Assembly: GCA_036172665.1 (NCBI GenBank)
Contig: CM069870.1
Coordinates: 72,106,212 to 72,170,211 of the forward strand
Length of the DNA: 64,000 bases
Reading direction: 5' to 3'
Origin: Prosopocoilus inquinatus
Taxonomy: Eukaryota; Arthropoda; Insecta; Coleoptera; Lucanidae
Below the pieces are notes generated by a model. That model ran no database searches. It worked only from the letters and a program-made list of their open reading frames with translations, and was not told the DNA's origin. The stretch's first letter is position 1, and every line of letters begins with the position of its first letter. A program made the position numbers and the translations under genes. Shown here one piece after another: positions 10,021 through 21,592 of this stretch.

Positions 10021-11583
10021 TTGCCCAACGTGTCTGTGAAGCTGGCGTATCATTTCATGGAATCTCATAAGTTCTAGTGAGTTCTGGCTTTATTTTGTAT
10101 AGTTCTATAGTTCCTGATAGATAAAATCGATAGTTCTGCTCATTAAAGCGAAAAAAAGCCAAAGTACAAACTGAGACGCCAGGTTCACACAGCGTCTCAC
10201 TTTGTCCTACGCAAAATTAACGGCCAATTCTTATAGGAAATTAAAAGATTTGTAGTTCTACATGAGTTCTAGAAAGAATTCTAGAGAAAAACATTGCTAT
10301 TTCTTATTAGGAAAATCTAATAGCACAATATGATTAGTTACGCAGATACAGATGAGACGTTGTCGAATATTCGACAGTTCTACGAGCTCTGCAATTTTTT
10401 CCTTGTAGCTCAGAACGTATCCAAGGATTTTCTACAGAGTTCCGGCCACAAGTCTCATTAGATTATTTTTTGAGCAATTTTAAATCCTGGTAAATTCGAG
10501 TTATACACGTTATAATTGAGACGCTGTCAAATACAAGACAGTTCTGTGAGCTCTATATTTTTTTTCCTTGTACTTAGAAACATATTCAATGACTGTCCGC
10601 AGAGTTCCAGTCATAAACCTAAGTAGATTATTATTTAGCAATTTTAAACTCCGCCAAATTCGAATTATACACTTAATAAGTGAGACGATGCCGAAAGCAC
10701 GACAGTTCTGTCAGTTTTACAACTTTTTCCTTGTAGTACAAAACGTATTTTAACGACTTTCTGCAGAGTTCTACCCACAAGCATCATTAGATTATTATTT
10801 GAGCAATTTTAAATTTAATTTAATGAGGCTTGTGGCTGGAACTCTGCAGAAAGTCGTTGAATGTGTTCCGAACTACAAGGAAAAAATTATAGAGCTCACA
10901 GAACTGTCGTGTTTTTGACAGCGTCTCGCTTATTAAGTGTATAATTCGAATTTGGCGGAGTTTAAAATTGCTAAATAATAATCTACTTAGATTTATGACT
11001 GGAACTCTGCGGAAAGTCATTAAATATGTTTCTAACTACAAGGAAAAAAATACAGAGCTCACAGAACTGTCTTGTATTTGACAGCGTCTCAATTATAACG
11101 TGTATAACTCGAATTTACCAGGATTTAAAATTGCTCAAAAAATAATCTAATGAGACTTGTGGCCGGAACTCTGTAGAAAATCCTTGGATACGTTCTGAGC
11201 TTCAAGGAAAAAATTGCAGAGCTCGTAGAACTCTTGAATATTCGACAACGTCTCATCTGTATCTGCGTAATCATATTGTGTTATTAGAGTTTCCTAATAA
11301 GAAATAGCAATGTTTTTCTCTAGAACTCTTTCTAGAACTCATGTAGAACTACAGATCATTTAATTTCCTATAAGAATTGGCCGCTAATTTTGCGTAGGAC
11401 AAAGTGAGACGCTGCGTGAACCTGGCGTCTCAGTTTGCACTTTGGCTTTTTTTCGCTTTAATGAGCAGAACTATCGATTTTATCTATCAGGATCTATAGA
11501 ACTATTAACAATAAAGCCAGAACTCACTAGAACTTATGAGATTCCATGAAATGATATGCCAGCTTCACAGACACTTGCCCAAC
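10021..11583. mobile_element. Foldback-type element, two 0.77-kb inverted arms, 9-bp target duplication
   Basis: TTGCCCAAC occurs at 10021-10029 and in the same orientation at 11575-11583. Between them the element (10030-11574, 1545 bp) is almost entirely one giant inverted repeat centred at about 10802: it starts GTGTCTGTGAAGCTGG and ends CCAGCTTCACAGACAC. Each arm contains tandem units of about 164 bp. There is no transposase, and the frames seen on either strand are the same repeat read from each arm. Long arms built of internal repeats plus a 9-bp duplication are the signature of Foldback (FB) elements, which are mobilised by MULE-type transposases. The superfamily assignment is inference. 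Confidence 0.85.
10354..11250. repeat. 164-bp tandem units in mirror-image arrays
   Basis: Units begin at 10354, 10518 and 10682, each with GAGACG, then a degenerate GACAGTTCT, a GAGCTC-like block, TTTTTCCTTGTAG, CAGAGTTC, and AGATTATTATTT followed by AGCAATTTTAAA. The right arm holds the same three units inverted, from about 10815 to 11250. Units differ by roughly a tenth to a fifth of their bases, so the array is not freshly amplified. Corresponding units in the two arms look more alike than neighbours in one arm, suggesting that the inversion came after the tandem expansion. Confidence 0.75.
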
Positions 11584-12316
11584 GGGGTCCTAAGTCATAG
11601 ACTTCTCAGGAGCGGCAATGTATTTTGTGTGTATAAAGGGTCCATGACTTTGTTACATCTAAACCACCTCACCGTTGAAGGAGAAGCAGTGTCGAATTTT
11701 CTCCCCAACACTGAAGGATACCTGAAGTAAGTACCGACCACCCCGGAGAAATATCTCCAGCGCTGTACGAACACACGTTTTCACGATTGCAAGGCCGGAC
11801 CCTTACCACGTGAACCGTTCAGGCGTTAATATTAGTAATAAAAATGGCAACGGTTAGATTATGTAAGATGATTAAAAATTGCAGATGTGTCACAGTTTAA
11901 TTTTGCGTTAAGGGTAACACTGTCCGTTTGATTAGGATTTGAGCGTGCTTGGTGAAGCGCACGCCGTTCTCACTCAATTCACGCACGTCGCTTGCAGTAT
12001 TGGTCTCGTTGATGTTGTTTTGAAAGGTTATTTGGGACCTCCGTTTTCTTCAGGCTTTGGCACTGCACTTTTGCGGTGTTACCGTTTGAAAATCAGTCAC
12101 CTTCGGTTTTATGATACCCTGATACCCCTTTTGTGGGTCTTGCAAAGCTATTTATTACTATTTTATTAATTAGAAGTCCGCCGAGCATCCCGACAGGGTG
12201 TCTACATGATTTTGTGAGTGTTATTCCGAGCTTTGTCGGCTCGAATAAATCGCTTTTTGGTCGTAATGTGCTTGATTCATTTATTGAGCTTCTGTTCAAC
12301 AACCTTGGGTTGTTCT
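11584..12316. other. Non-coding stretch, no gene recognised
   Basis: Several short overlapping frames on both strands between 11536 and 12320 have no domain. Mixed composition; nothing further recognised. Confidence 0.45.
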
Positions 12317-12615
12317 AGCTTGTCGGAAACACGTAAGAACACGCCTTCCCGGCCGTGTGTTCTTCACGCCTAATCACCGCTGGGTGGCGTCCTTTTCCGT
12401 AACACCTTTAAAGATATCCCACCCCGTATCCACCGAGTGGGCAGCGTTACGCAACTCCAATTTTCCATCTTGTTTTCGACAGGACGACCAACTTGACTGC
12501 TGGGTCGAGGTAAGTTGCGGAATGGGCACTCTCATCTCTTCTGACTGGGTCAAACGCACCAAACTTTTGTTTCGGGTTCCCGAATGAGAGAAAGGTGACA
12601 GATGTTCTCTCTCAT
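12317..12615. repeat. Dispersed repeat B, copy 2
   Basis: Matches 5560-5800. Relative to copy 1 it has about 80 extra bases (roughly 12440-12530) between the GAGTGGGCAG region and CTCATCTCTTCTGACTGGGTC. That extra part has CGCAACTCC near one end and GTTGCGG near the other. Either copy 1 lost a segment or copy 2 gained one. Confidence 0.6.
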
Positions 12616-13904
12616 TTAACCACAATTGACTAACTGTAGATTTGTTCAAACACTTCGTCATAATAGCATGAAACGAGGAATAATTCCAATACACGACGTA
12701 CTAATTAGAGATACTTAGCTTCGTCTCTGACTTATCTGATTAATAATAACTCATTACTTTGTAAGCACCTTTCGACGCTACCATTCAACCAACCATACAT
12801 TCCGAGCGTGGATTTTTTGTAATTAATTCTCACGACCTTGCTCCGTCTTCGTTGACAAAAGCCGGCCGCCCAGCCATCCAGAAACAAGTCGCTTCCTTCC
12901 AGCGAGAGGTAATTACGGCTTGCCTGCAAGGCGTACAGGCAATTCCGACCGTCCCGTGTATACGTATGTACACACACATTATACTTACAGCTAATTACTA
13001 TCGTTACATTCACCCAGGTGTATGCCGCTTTGAATCAGCGACCGAGACGAGTTTAACAGGTAAGAACGAGACCTTGTCGAATTTGAGGAAACCTCGCCGA
13101 ACGCGAAAGTTCCCGTCGTTGAGCAAAAGGCCAGGACGAATAATTTCATGTAGTACAGTTACAAGTCGAAACTCGAAACACGTAACAAGGTACGTTTTTT
13201 TTTAACAAAACATAGTTTAACCTCCGTTTCTAAAGATAAAAATATAAAATGAGAATGTTGCTGCTGCACGACCTTGTCAGTGTTGAATGAAATCGACGTT
13301 ATCTTAAAGGTCAGTCCACATAGGAGTAGATTTTTTTCTGCCAGAAAAAGAAGAGGACGTAATATCAGAGGCAGAAATTCCCTGGAGCTTAATGCACAAT
13401 AATAAAAACAGCAATTTCAAGTTATAAGTTCCACAATTAGGATAACATTTATCCCAGTTATATAGGTTACGTTTCGAAGAAGAACCAATTAAACTGGTAA
13501 GGCCACCCGGTTGAAAAACCGTATACCTGTGTGTGTATGGTGCTGCTGCTGCTACATTCCGCAGGACGAGGAGTCCGCTCGCTGCAGTAAAAGCAGTTTA
13601 CGGCGGCCGGATTATATTCACAAATCTAACGTGGATCGGGTTTAATTCGCTTTTTTTATAGCCGCGCTCGGCTAAGCACGGGAATAATTAAATAAGCATC
13701 GGAACACATTTGCATAAAGCCGGTGCATGCACGGAACGCCGGCCTCGCTTTATTAGCTCGATATGCATTAATGCCGCTTCCTTTCCGCCTTTTATTGCCG
13801 CCTTGGAGAGATGGCCTTATCCGGTACGAAATCGCGAATTTGAATCGGCGAGTTTCCTTAACATCCACTCTCGGTTGACCTGCACGGAAGGGAAAAGTCG
13901 GTCA
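12616..13904. other. Non-coding stretch, no gene recognised
   Basis: Includes a 117-codon frame at 12852-13205 without an ATG or a recognisable domain, overlapped on the other strand by a similar frame. Around 13550-13880 the sequence is GC-rich with a short CTG run. I see no supported gene. Confidence 0.45.
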
Positions 13905-14361
13905 GTGAACACTTTTCTTGTCTTCTTTCTGATTGCTTGTAACGATTAATTTTTTTTTATTTGGATTACTAAAAAGTAGTCAATTTTTGTTGTCCGGGAG
14001 GCAACGCACAAAATTCGGTTCGGTGAGAATTAAAATATTGTCAAAACAGTTACTCGTCGTTACCTTTCTTCTATTATCCAAAACAAATTTCAACTTATCA
14101 CCCAATTATCGGAAATTGCTGCAGATCATAGCGTGGAAAAAGCACTGCAGTAAAGTGGCGGAAAAGTAAACTCGATCAATACACACTTTTTCTGTTTTCT
14201 TTCTCCTGGTTTGTTATGGTTCATTTTTTTTGGATTTGGATGACCAAAAAATAGTCAATTTTTGTTGTCCAGGAGGCACGCACAAAATTTGGTTCTGTGG
14301 GAATTAAAATATAGTTAAAACAGTTGTTCGTCTTAATTTTTCTTCTAAGTCCTTTCTGCTT
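13905..14361 (+). repeat. Degenerate tandem duplication, period about 275 bp
   Basis: The segment at 13905-14092 recurs at 14180-14361. Both contain TCTTTCT, GGATT or GGATTTGGAT, AAAA(A)TAGTCAATTTTTGTTG, TCC(G/A)GGAGGCA(A)CGCACAAAATT(C/T)GGTTC, GAATTAAAATAT, and AAAACAGTT followed by CGTC. Mismatches and small indels show the duplication is old. No coding function. Confidence 0.75.
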
Positions 14362-15631
14362 TGTTTTGGTATGATTACCTGTACCATTAGAACGTTATGG
14401 TCTTCTGACGACAAAAGGCATATGTTGATTTGCTTGCGTCGCTACTGACAATAAATGAAACTGAAGCAGTAATTTGTTGCTACAATCTTCCACAAGATTC
14501 TATATGCATTGAGAAACTAAGTAAGTCAAGAATTTGTTACGTAAGCTCCGTTTTTGCTGGCGTCTTCGTGTCGATGGTACGGTAGACCCAAAAAATGGCG
14601 TAATTTACGTCCGTTCGAAAATTTCACATGTTATGCTTTACGAACATTATGTTTGAGTGACCGATTGTAATAAACGATTCTGCGTTGTACGTTTTTCCGT
14701 TAGTTCTGCGTTTGATGTTGGATATTCTTCAGTATTCATCTAAGAAGAAATAAATCAACTGAAAGAGAAAACATCATTGATTTGAAGATCGTGAACTTGC
14801 GTGTCACATACAACATACATAATATTGTCACGTTGAGAGTTTTTCGTAAAAAATAATAAAAAGAAATTATTGATGCACGGGTTTGTGAAATCAAGGGCAA
14901 TTTCAGCAGTGTCGGAATGTAATAACAATAAGTGAGGTAACCCCTGACATAACACGGTTCATATTTCATAATAAAACAACGGCGGAATCGCTGCAACTGG
15001 GACAAGCGTTTACATCAAGCGATGCAAAGAATACAGGGTATATTCCGAAAAACGCAATGCGCGAATAAACAAAAATTGCGTATAAAAATTGAGGGTTAAA
15101 ATTTTGGACGGCAGTCGAGCGCAGCAGGACTCGATCGGCACCAGTGCTAACTGTAAGAAGGGGAGTCGCCCGGAACTATCCCAGCCACCAAGGACGCTGC
15201 TCCCGTGATCACTATCATCCTGATGTTGAATGCAGAACACCTCCCTGCCATTCCACGTCAACTCCAGCCGGAAGCTGCGAACTTCAACCCCGGTCTACCA
15301 CAGTCGCGGTGAGCCGAATCAGCCTGCCCGGCCACTACCGCACCCTTGCTTGTCACATAAAGGACACGCCACTTATAAAAGGTATTACCTTTTGTTAAAC
15401 ATTTGTGTTTAAAGCTTTACCCTCTGGAAACCCTACGCCACCCCTCCACTAACGTGACCTAGTCGAGCCGCTGCCCTATGACCGCAGCTTACCAAGGGGG
15501 ACTAACCACCATAAGAGCGACATGGTGTAGGCATTACCCCGGTAAGCGTAACAATGTGCAGAGTCAGCTCCATGACAAACTCATTATGATCCGGATATAA
15601 GTAGACAGAAAATCCGTAGATCTTTAAGTAG
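14362..15631. other. Non-coding stretch; GC-richer block at 15110-15560
   Basis: 14362-15100 shows nothing. 15110-15560 is markedly more GC-rich than its surroundings, has TTATAAAAGG at about 15372, and ends with GGTAAGCGTAACAATG near 15541-15556. It could be an LTR, but no partner copy or inverted termini were found in this window. Confidence 0.35.
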
Positions 15632-15988
15632 ATTAGGGATCAGCAGTTATCTCCAAAAAACCACTTTAGTCATTTACTACCAGAGCCGTCAAAAATTGCT
15701 TTGAAACTCTACGATGGTAGCATGATCCATGCTTTGAGAACCATACACGCTGAAGTGAAAGCAGGAAAAGTTTGTGAGGCTCACAAATTTCTGGTTCTTG
15801 AAAGTGGAGAACCATCACTGGATGGAAGCTCATTCGTAAGGCAATTCAAAGTAGACCTGAAAAAATTATTCAATGGGGAAGAAAGAAGTGACGGTAAGAT
15901 AAATACTGACGCAATATTGAGCAGATACAATGTCTTGCGATTGCCAGTTGTAGAGAAATACGAAACGGAAATGGAGTCGAGATTGTAA
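15632..15988 (+). CDS. Unrecognised ORF, about 118 codons, possible exon or element fragment
   Basis: A frame open from just after a TAG at 15629-15631 to a TAA ending at 15988. The first in-frame ATG is at 15722. The translation looks protein-like: charged and soluble, with AEVKAGKVCEAHKFLVLES, then RQFKVDLKKLF, then SRYNVLRLPVVEKYE. There is no signal peptide or membrane segment. I do not recognise the family. The lack of an upstream ATG would fit an exon or a truncated mobile-element reading frame, and the GC-rich LTR-like block just upstream mildly favours the latter. No function is proposed. Confidence 0.3.
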   Translation: MRDQQLSPKNHFSHLLPEPSKIALKLYDGSMIHALRTIHAEVKAGKVCEAHKFLVLESGEPSLDGSSFVRQFKVDLKKLFNGEERSDGKINTDAILSRYNVLRLPVVEKYETEMESRL

Positions 15989-16782
15989 AAATGATTTCAG
16001 CGGAATCAAACAGAAATTAAAATTAAACTTGGACCTAAATCGAATGACAGAACCGATGTGTAATGCTCCGTCATACGGTCTTGGTGCTGTATTTTCCACA
16101 TTTTTCGTCGTTTAGTCCGGACGAGAACGCTGTCTTATTAATATTTCTTGACAAACGAAGACACTATCGTAGCAAAATTCGCAGCCACAAGGAAAAATCT
16201 CCTGCCATAAGGAACCGCCAACTGTATAAAAGAGCGTCGTAAGACTATACTTGACGTAAAGTGTTTCTTCACCTTTTCTCCAATTGCTGAAGTAAATTTC
16301 TCTTCAAGAAACGGAACCACGGCGACAACTATCTAACGATGCTGTCAACACCTTGCATTCTGTTAAGCTATTTTTTTTATAGATTTTGACTCAAAATTCC
16401 TACACTTACAACTAGTTCACTTGCTAACTTCTCCTTTTTAATTATTTATCGAACTTGTGAGTTTTCTAATAATTGATTTGGGGCAGACAGCAGTTGCCTT
16501 TTTTATTAGTAAGAAGCAACCTCCTGGGCTGAGATCTATTGGTGTGAATACTTTTGGTAATACTTTTTAGTCTTCAGAAATTTGTAATCCTTTAGGTCCA
16601 CCTGGTTGCGGCGCAAACAATTGCTAAATCGTAAAGAGCCATTTATTTTTGTTGGCCGCCTGCTCGAATAAACAAGGGGGCCCCCGATACTGTAAACTTA
16701 ACGTAACGACGCCAATAATTATGCCCCGTTAATTAGGGCCGGTTATTTTCAGCGCAGGTGAAAAGGCGAATATTTCAGGAAC

Positions 16783-16818
<36 letters not shown>

Positions 16819-19800
16819 CGCCGGGGTCCGGATTATTTACGTTAACGCGGCCGCGGCCGACTTGTAACAGGCACTCGTGAAACTAAATATTGACCGAAGC
16901 CGTTAAATATTTAATTAACGAAGACATCAATCGCCCCCCAATTTCCGGCCGGGCCGGTTTCTTCGTGCGACAATAAATAAGCGCGTGAGTTTTAACTTCC
17001 CCCGCACCGTCCGTTATTAATTATTTAACGATAAGTTAAGGAGGGAAGGTTATTTTTCAGCTGCTCTTCGAGGTCTCTGCTTTATGTTGATATAGTGGAG
17101 GTGCGCGGAAATCCGGGTAATACCTGACCACGATTTACCTGTCCGTAAACTCCGATTTATATCTGGAGGGGGCGGCGAAGATCCGTTTTGATATCCGAAG
17201 GAGACATTCGTTTTCAGGTTTTCGCGATGGTATCGATTGCGCTCGAGTTCAAAATCATTTATTGAATAGTCCAGAATTTCGGACGCGTGCGGCTAATTCG
17301 AATTTTATACCGCGCCGATTAATTGTTGCGGCGCGAATTTTGCAAAAAGCCATCAGGAAGCAATAAACTACGTAATTTGGCGTTGTTAATTCGCTTTCGT
17401 GTGAGTCGACCTTTAGTATCGTTGACAAGAACAAACGTCGCGTCGCGGCGCCTTGTCATCCACCATATTGTTTCCAGATCCGGTCGCGCACGATAGACGC
17501 TGCCTACTCGCTGATTTGATTACTTATTTTAGCTCCGGTACGTTTCATTATGTCGTGTGTTTATTTGTTTACGGTGCGCTTGATGTGGCGGCGCTGATCA
17601 TTCATTCATCACAACAGCATTTGAATGAGTTAATTAACGCTTTCAAGTTTCGAGTTTTCATCAAGTTGGCACGGGGTGCGGAAAGAACACACGGCCTAGC
17701 TTGACGTGAATAATTGCTGTTTTCACTTCCAATTATTAAACTCCTACATGCCACCAACAATTTCATAAAACGAGCATTTTTTTTTAATTCAACACTTGTT
17801 TCACGATGAGATTCAACTAGGCAGAGCAGTTCTTACCTGCGTACACGAGATTTCCAGTAGTTGATTTGTTGTCGTCATCAAGGGACGCAGCGTGATACCA
17901 ACGGCAGTTTTTATAGTCGGAGACGGCGTGGAGTAAAAGAGGAAATCCAAAAAACAACAATATATTTAACAATAATTAACCGGGAGGCGCCATCTGTAGG
18001 ATAGAGATCACGGTATCGACTATAATTCCAACCCAAAATTAACTCCAGTTTAACTCCAGTTTTAAAAAGGCAGAATGTGTCCAGGATAACAATTCAATGA
18101 CAGAATAAAAACGATTCATGTTAAAGTTTGGTTCACAGTATTTCATCAATGGATCTTAAATATTTCAAAATACAAAATGGTCTGTAACGTTCGAAAATTT
18201 CCTGTCGTCTCACAATAACGCATGTAACAAAAAAATCTAGTAACCGACTCAAACGTTAGCAAAAGTAGTAAAGTTATCATTGACAATCGCTATCGAGCAA
18301 AAATTAACCAGTGACTTTAATAAAAAAAAAGAACTGCGTTGATTGAATTAAATTGTCTAACGCAAGGGTGAAACATAAACTAGGCAACTAAAGTTGCATG
18401 TAAGTTGAAATAACAAGAAAAGGTATTCTACAAGACGAGTTCGGATGTATGTTGCGACGATCAACCGAAATGACGAAGAAAAAGTTGTAAGCGATTACTT
18501 TATACAACAGAATCTACGGTGGTTGTCGACGATTGAATTCCGAAGCTCCTTTGGAGTACTATACCTGCCTTCCGGAGGAAACACAAGTCGTGAACGGTGG
18601 TCGATATTCCGCTTGTTGGGACGACCGTTTCATCAGGAAGTGTAATAGTACTGTCGTAATCAGAAACAGGATACGAACTTGTCAAGAAGGACATCAAAAA
18701 TTTTAAGTAAAATTTTCCAAAAAAAAGAGATGTACTCACCAAGTCAGCCCGAATCAGTAATAAACGACTGACCTTGATACCAAAGCAGGGAAGATTATGT
18801 CAATCAAAATAGATTAACACCTGTTAGTTTCTGCACGAGTAAACTAATGGACGTGCGCCCCTTACCAGAGAAAGTTTTACACTGAAACATGGGCTAAATA
18901 AACGTGTGGAATCGAGACGAAATGAGGGCTACCATCTAACAAAAATATTCATCACAAATACAAGCGACTTCGACCATAACAGACTTGAACATTGGTGGCA
19001 AAAATGAAGATGAAACATGGCCACGCGTTAAACAAACAAAATACAGAGATGTTTTGGTTGAAAATTCGATGACGCGGGTAAAATGGAGAGTGTAACTCAC
19101 TCGGTAAAAACAGCAAAAATATTAGAAGCCAAGCTAAGTAATCAAATAGCAATAGGTTTCCAATAAGCGAAAATTCTGGTAAAATGTAGCAGCAAAGAAA
19201 AACTAGGAGAGAAATGGACGAGTTTAGATGACATAGCGCGACCAGTGTTACGCAACTGAAGCAATCTGGGCCCGTAATACAACCCAAAATTTTGCGCAGA
19301 AAACGAATTCCGTTGTCTTAAATAAGAAAACTAAACAGCGTCGAAATTCTCGAATGGATCGGACGTAACGCGCGATATCTCATCGAATCCGCTTTTGACG
19401 AACGAACAGGACCACTTTTTGCTCTGTGCACGGGCGTAATCGTGATTACATTTTCTGGATGCCATTGATCGGCTTTGGGCGCATATAAGGCCGAGCTCGA
19501 ACCGGTAAGGCATTGTGCAGAAGAAAGGTAAATGCAATTTTATGCCCCGGTGCGCTGAATGGACGGGTTGCATAGAGGCGACACCGTAAAGGGAAAAATA
19601 AATTGCACGTTAGGATAAGGCAGCGCGGCGCAGATAGATCGCCGGATTAATTTTAATGACGTAGCATAAAATAGGTTTTCCTAGCCGTGCGCGAGAATTT
19701 TTTCCCCTTCTAAATAAATGACTTAACAACCAATGTATCCGGCTCATTGGAAATTGTAAGTAAATATGTTAATAAGCTGCTGCAGTTACTTGTGTCTTGA

Positions 19801-21506
19801 GTTGCAAGAGATTAGAAGCTTTCCTTCACTTAAAACAACAAGAAGAGGCAACCCGAGTGATAGATCCAATTACTCGTTCGAGGATTTTTTTTAATTCATA
19901 AAGCATTGAATATTACTGACAAGTAATAATAAACGCTCGATCTGACCTACCGCTCCTGAAGGCCTTCGTTCACATCCAAGTCAATATTAAAACTTCAGCG
20001 TCCCTCCTCACATGTTTATGGCTTCACGTTAATTTTTCAAGACTTTCCTTTGAGCTCGCCGGCCGATGCGAAAGAGAGGTTTCCCGCCTTGATTTTCGCG
20101 TTAATTACGACGAGGTGGAGTCGATTCGGACGTAATTAACGGAACACAGAAGGAAGCCGGAAGTGAAAAACTCGGCGAAGAAGTCGTTACCGGATGAAGT
20201 CCGAAGCACGTGCCTGATTAAATTCTTAAAATGGATCGGGCCTTAGTGACGAGACGAGGGTCATGTTAAACCTTCGTCGCATTAAGATTTTAGCAGCCAC
20301 TGTGTAGTCGAAATAGTTTTCCCATCAATAAATAATAATTTCGATTCGCAAGTGCCTCGGATATCGAGGACTTCGTCAGTCAAGGGTATGATGTAAAATA
20401 AAATGAGAAATAATCGTGATGATCTGCTCGCATGTCGCGAGCAATTCGCGCGCACCTCCAACAAAAGAATTTATAATAAATTGTTTTGCTCGATCGCGAC
20501 CGATGAAGAGAGACGGGGGTCTTTTCAGGCTTTTCAGGAAACATCAAAAGGAGGAGAGCGGTACGATAACAAATTAGTGCCGCTTTCCTTCTTTGTGCTT
20601 TCCGCCGAAAATAATAACGGCCGAAATAAATAATGCTTCGTTACTTGCTGGAACAATCAAATCAAAGATGCGGATTTTAAGAATGCTGTTTGTGAGAGTG
20701 AAGCAAATGCTGTAAAGCACAATGTTTTCAGGAAACACCTGTTTTCCAACTACAATAAATTGTTATTGTTAGTCACTCGCCTGGTGCTGATTAAATTTGA
20801 TTTTAATTTTTTTTTTTTTTGAGGAGATTTGTGGCAAATAGATAGCACCTAAAGTCAATTCTGTGTCTCTTATAGGACTATTAAACGACCGCACAGTTTG
20901 ATATAATAATTGCGATTTTCAAATTCACTTGGCGAACCACAAAGGTAAAACAAAGTCACCTCAGCGGCAACGTTTACAGGTCTGCATCTTCTGAATATTG
21001 CTGTTCGTTTGTACTTAATTCTATTAAAACAGAAGAAAGAGTTTATTCAAGGCTTCCGTTCTTATGACGAACGCCTATATACATGAGGATAATCAATCAA
21101 AGCGACGCTTCGGTATGACACGAATGGAATTTTTAAAGTTACCAGGGCTTTCGGGATAGGAAAGAGATTTGAATCGCGTATTCGAAACAGCGCTCGCCAA
21201 TAAGGATTCGGATTAGCGTCCGCATTTTTCCGAGCATAACCTATAGTAGTTATAGCAAATCGATATTATCGTGCACAGTTGTTGTGCATCGGTTCGAAGG
21301 TGTTTATGGAGCTTTTTGTCAACGTCCTATACGAGTTGCTGCAATTCAATTTTGCCGATTTAACAAAATAGCTACGTCAGTTAGTAATTGTTGGAGTGAT
21401 TTATGGACACTGAAGCATTTTAAATACTGCATGCAGCGCTACAATCAAAAAAGATTTCGTAAAAGATCTTCAATTCTTTTAACCAATTGACAATTATTTT
21501 AGAAGT

Positions 21507-21508
<2 letters not shown>
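15989..21508. other. Long non-coding stretch, no gene recognised
   Basis: About 5.5 kb without a supported gene. Short frames (for example 17453-17704, 18952-19287, 20403-20633) lack domains and overlap frames on the other strand. GC-rich blocks at 16820-17470 and 20040-20260 are interspersed with TAATTA-type AT blocks, as often seen in introns or intergenic DNA near developmental genes. That last point is speculative. Confidence 0.5.
16786..16817. repeat. (TG)n microsatellite
   Basis: Sixteen uninterrupted TG dinucleotides. Confidence 0.95.

Positions 21509-21592
<84 letters not shown>
21509..21592. repeat. (TAA)n microsatellite at the LINE 3' end
   Basis: About 84 bp of near-perfect TAA repeats on the plus strand, reading TTA in LINE sense. 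It lies just beyond the 3' untranslated region of the minus-strand LINE. The unrelated LINE at 35.9 kb also ends in a short ATT run, so this tract probably began as the LINE's terminal repeat and then expanded. Confidence 0.8.

Noticed and set aside
10354..10810. Regularly spaced repeats that could suggest a CRISPR array
   Set aside because: Units of 164 bp are repeated over their whole length with no short repeat/unique spacer pattern, and the array sits inside a eukaryotic inverted-repeat element.
10568..11020. Similar ORFs on opposite strands (PVINLSRLLFSNFKLRQIRI)
   Set aside because: They are the same 164-bp unit read from the two inverted arms of the foldback element, not genes.
12852..13205. 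117-codon ORF without ATG
   Set aside because: Overlapped by an equally long frame on the other strand and shows no recognisable motif.
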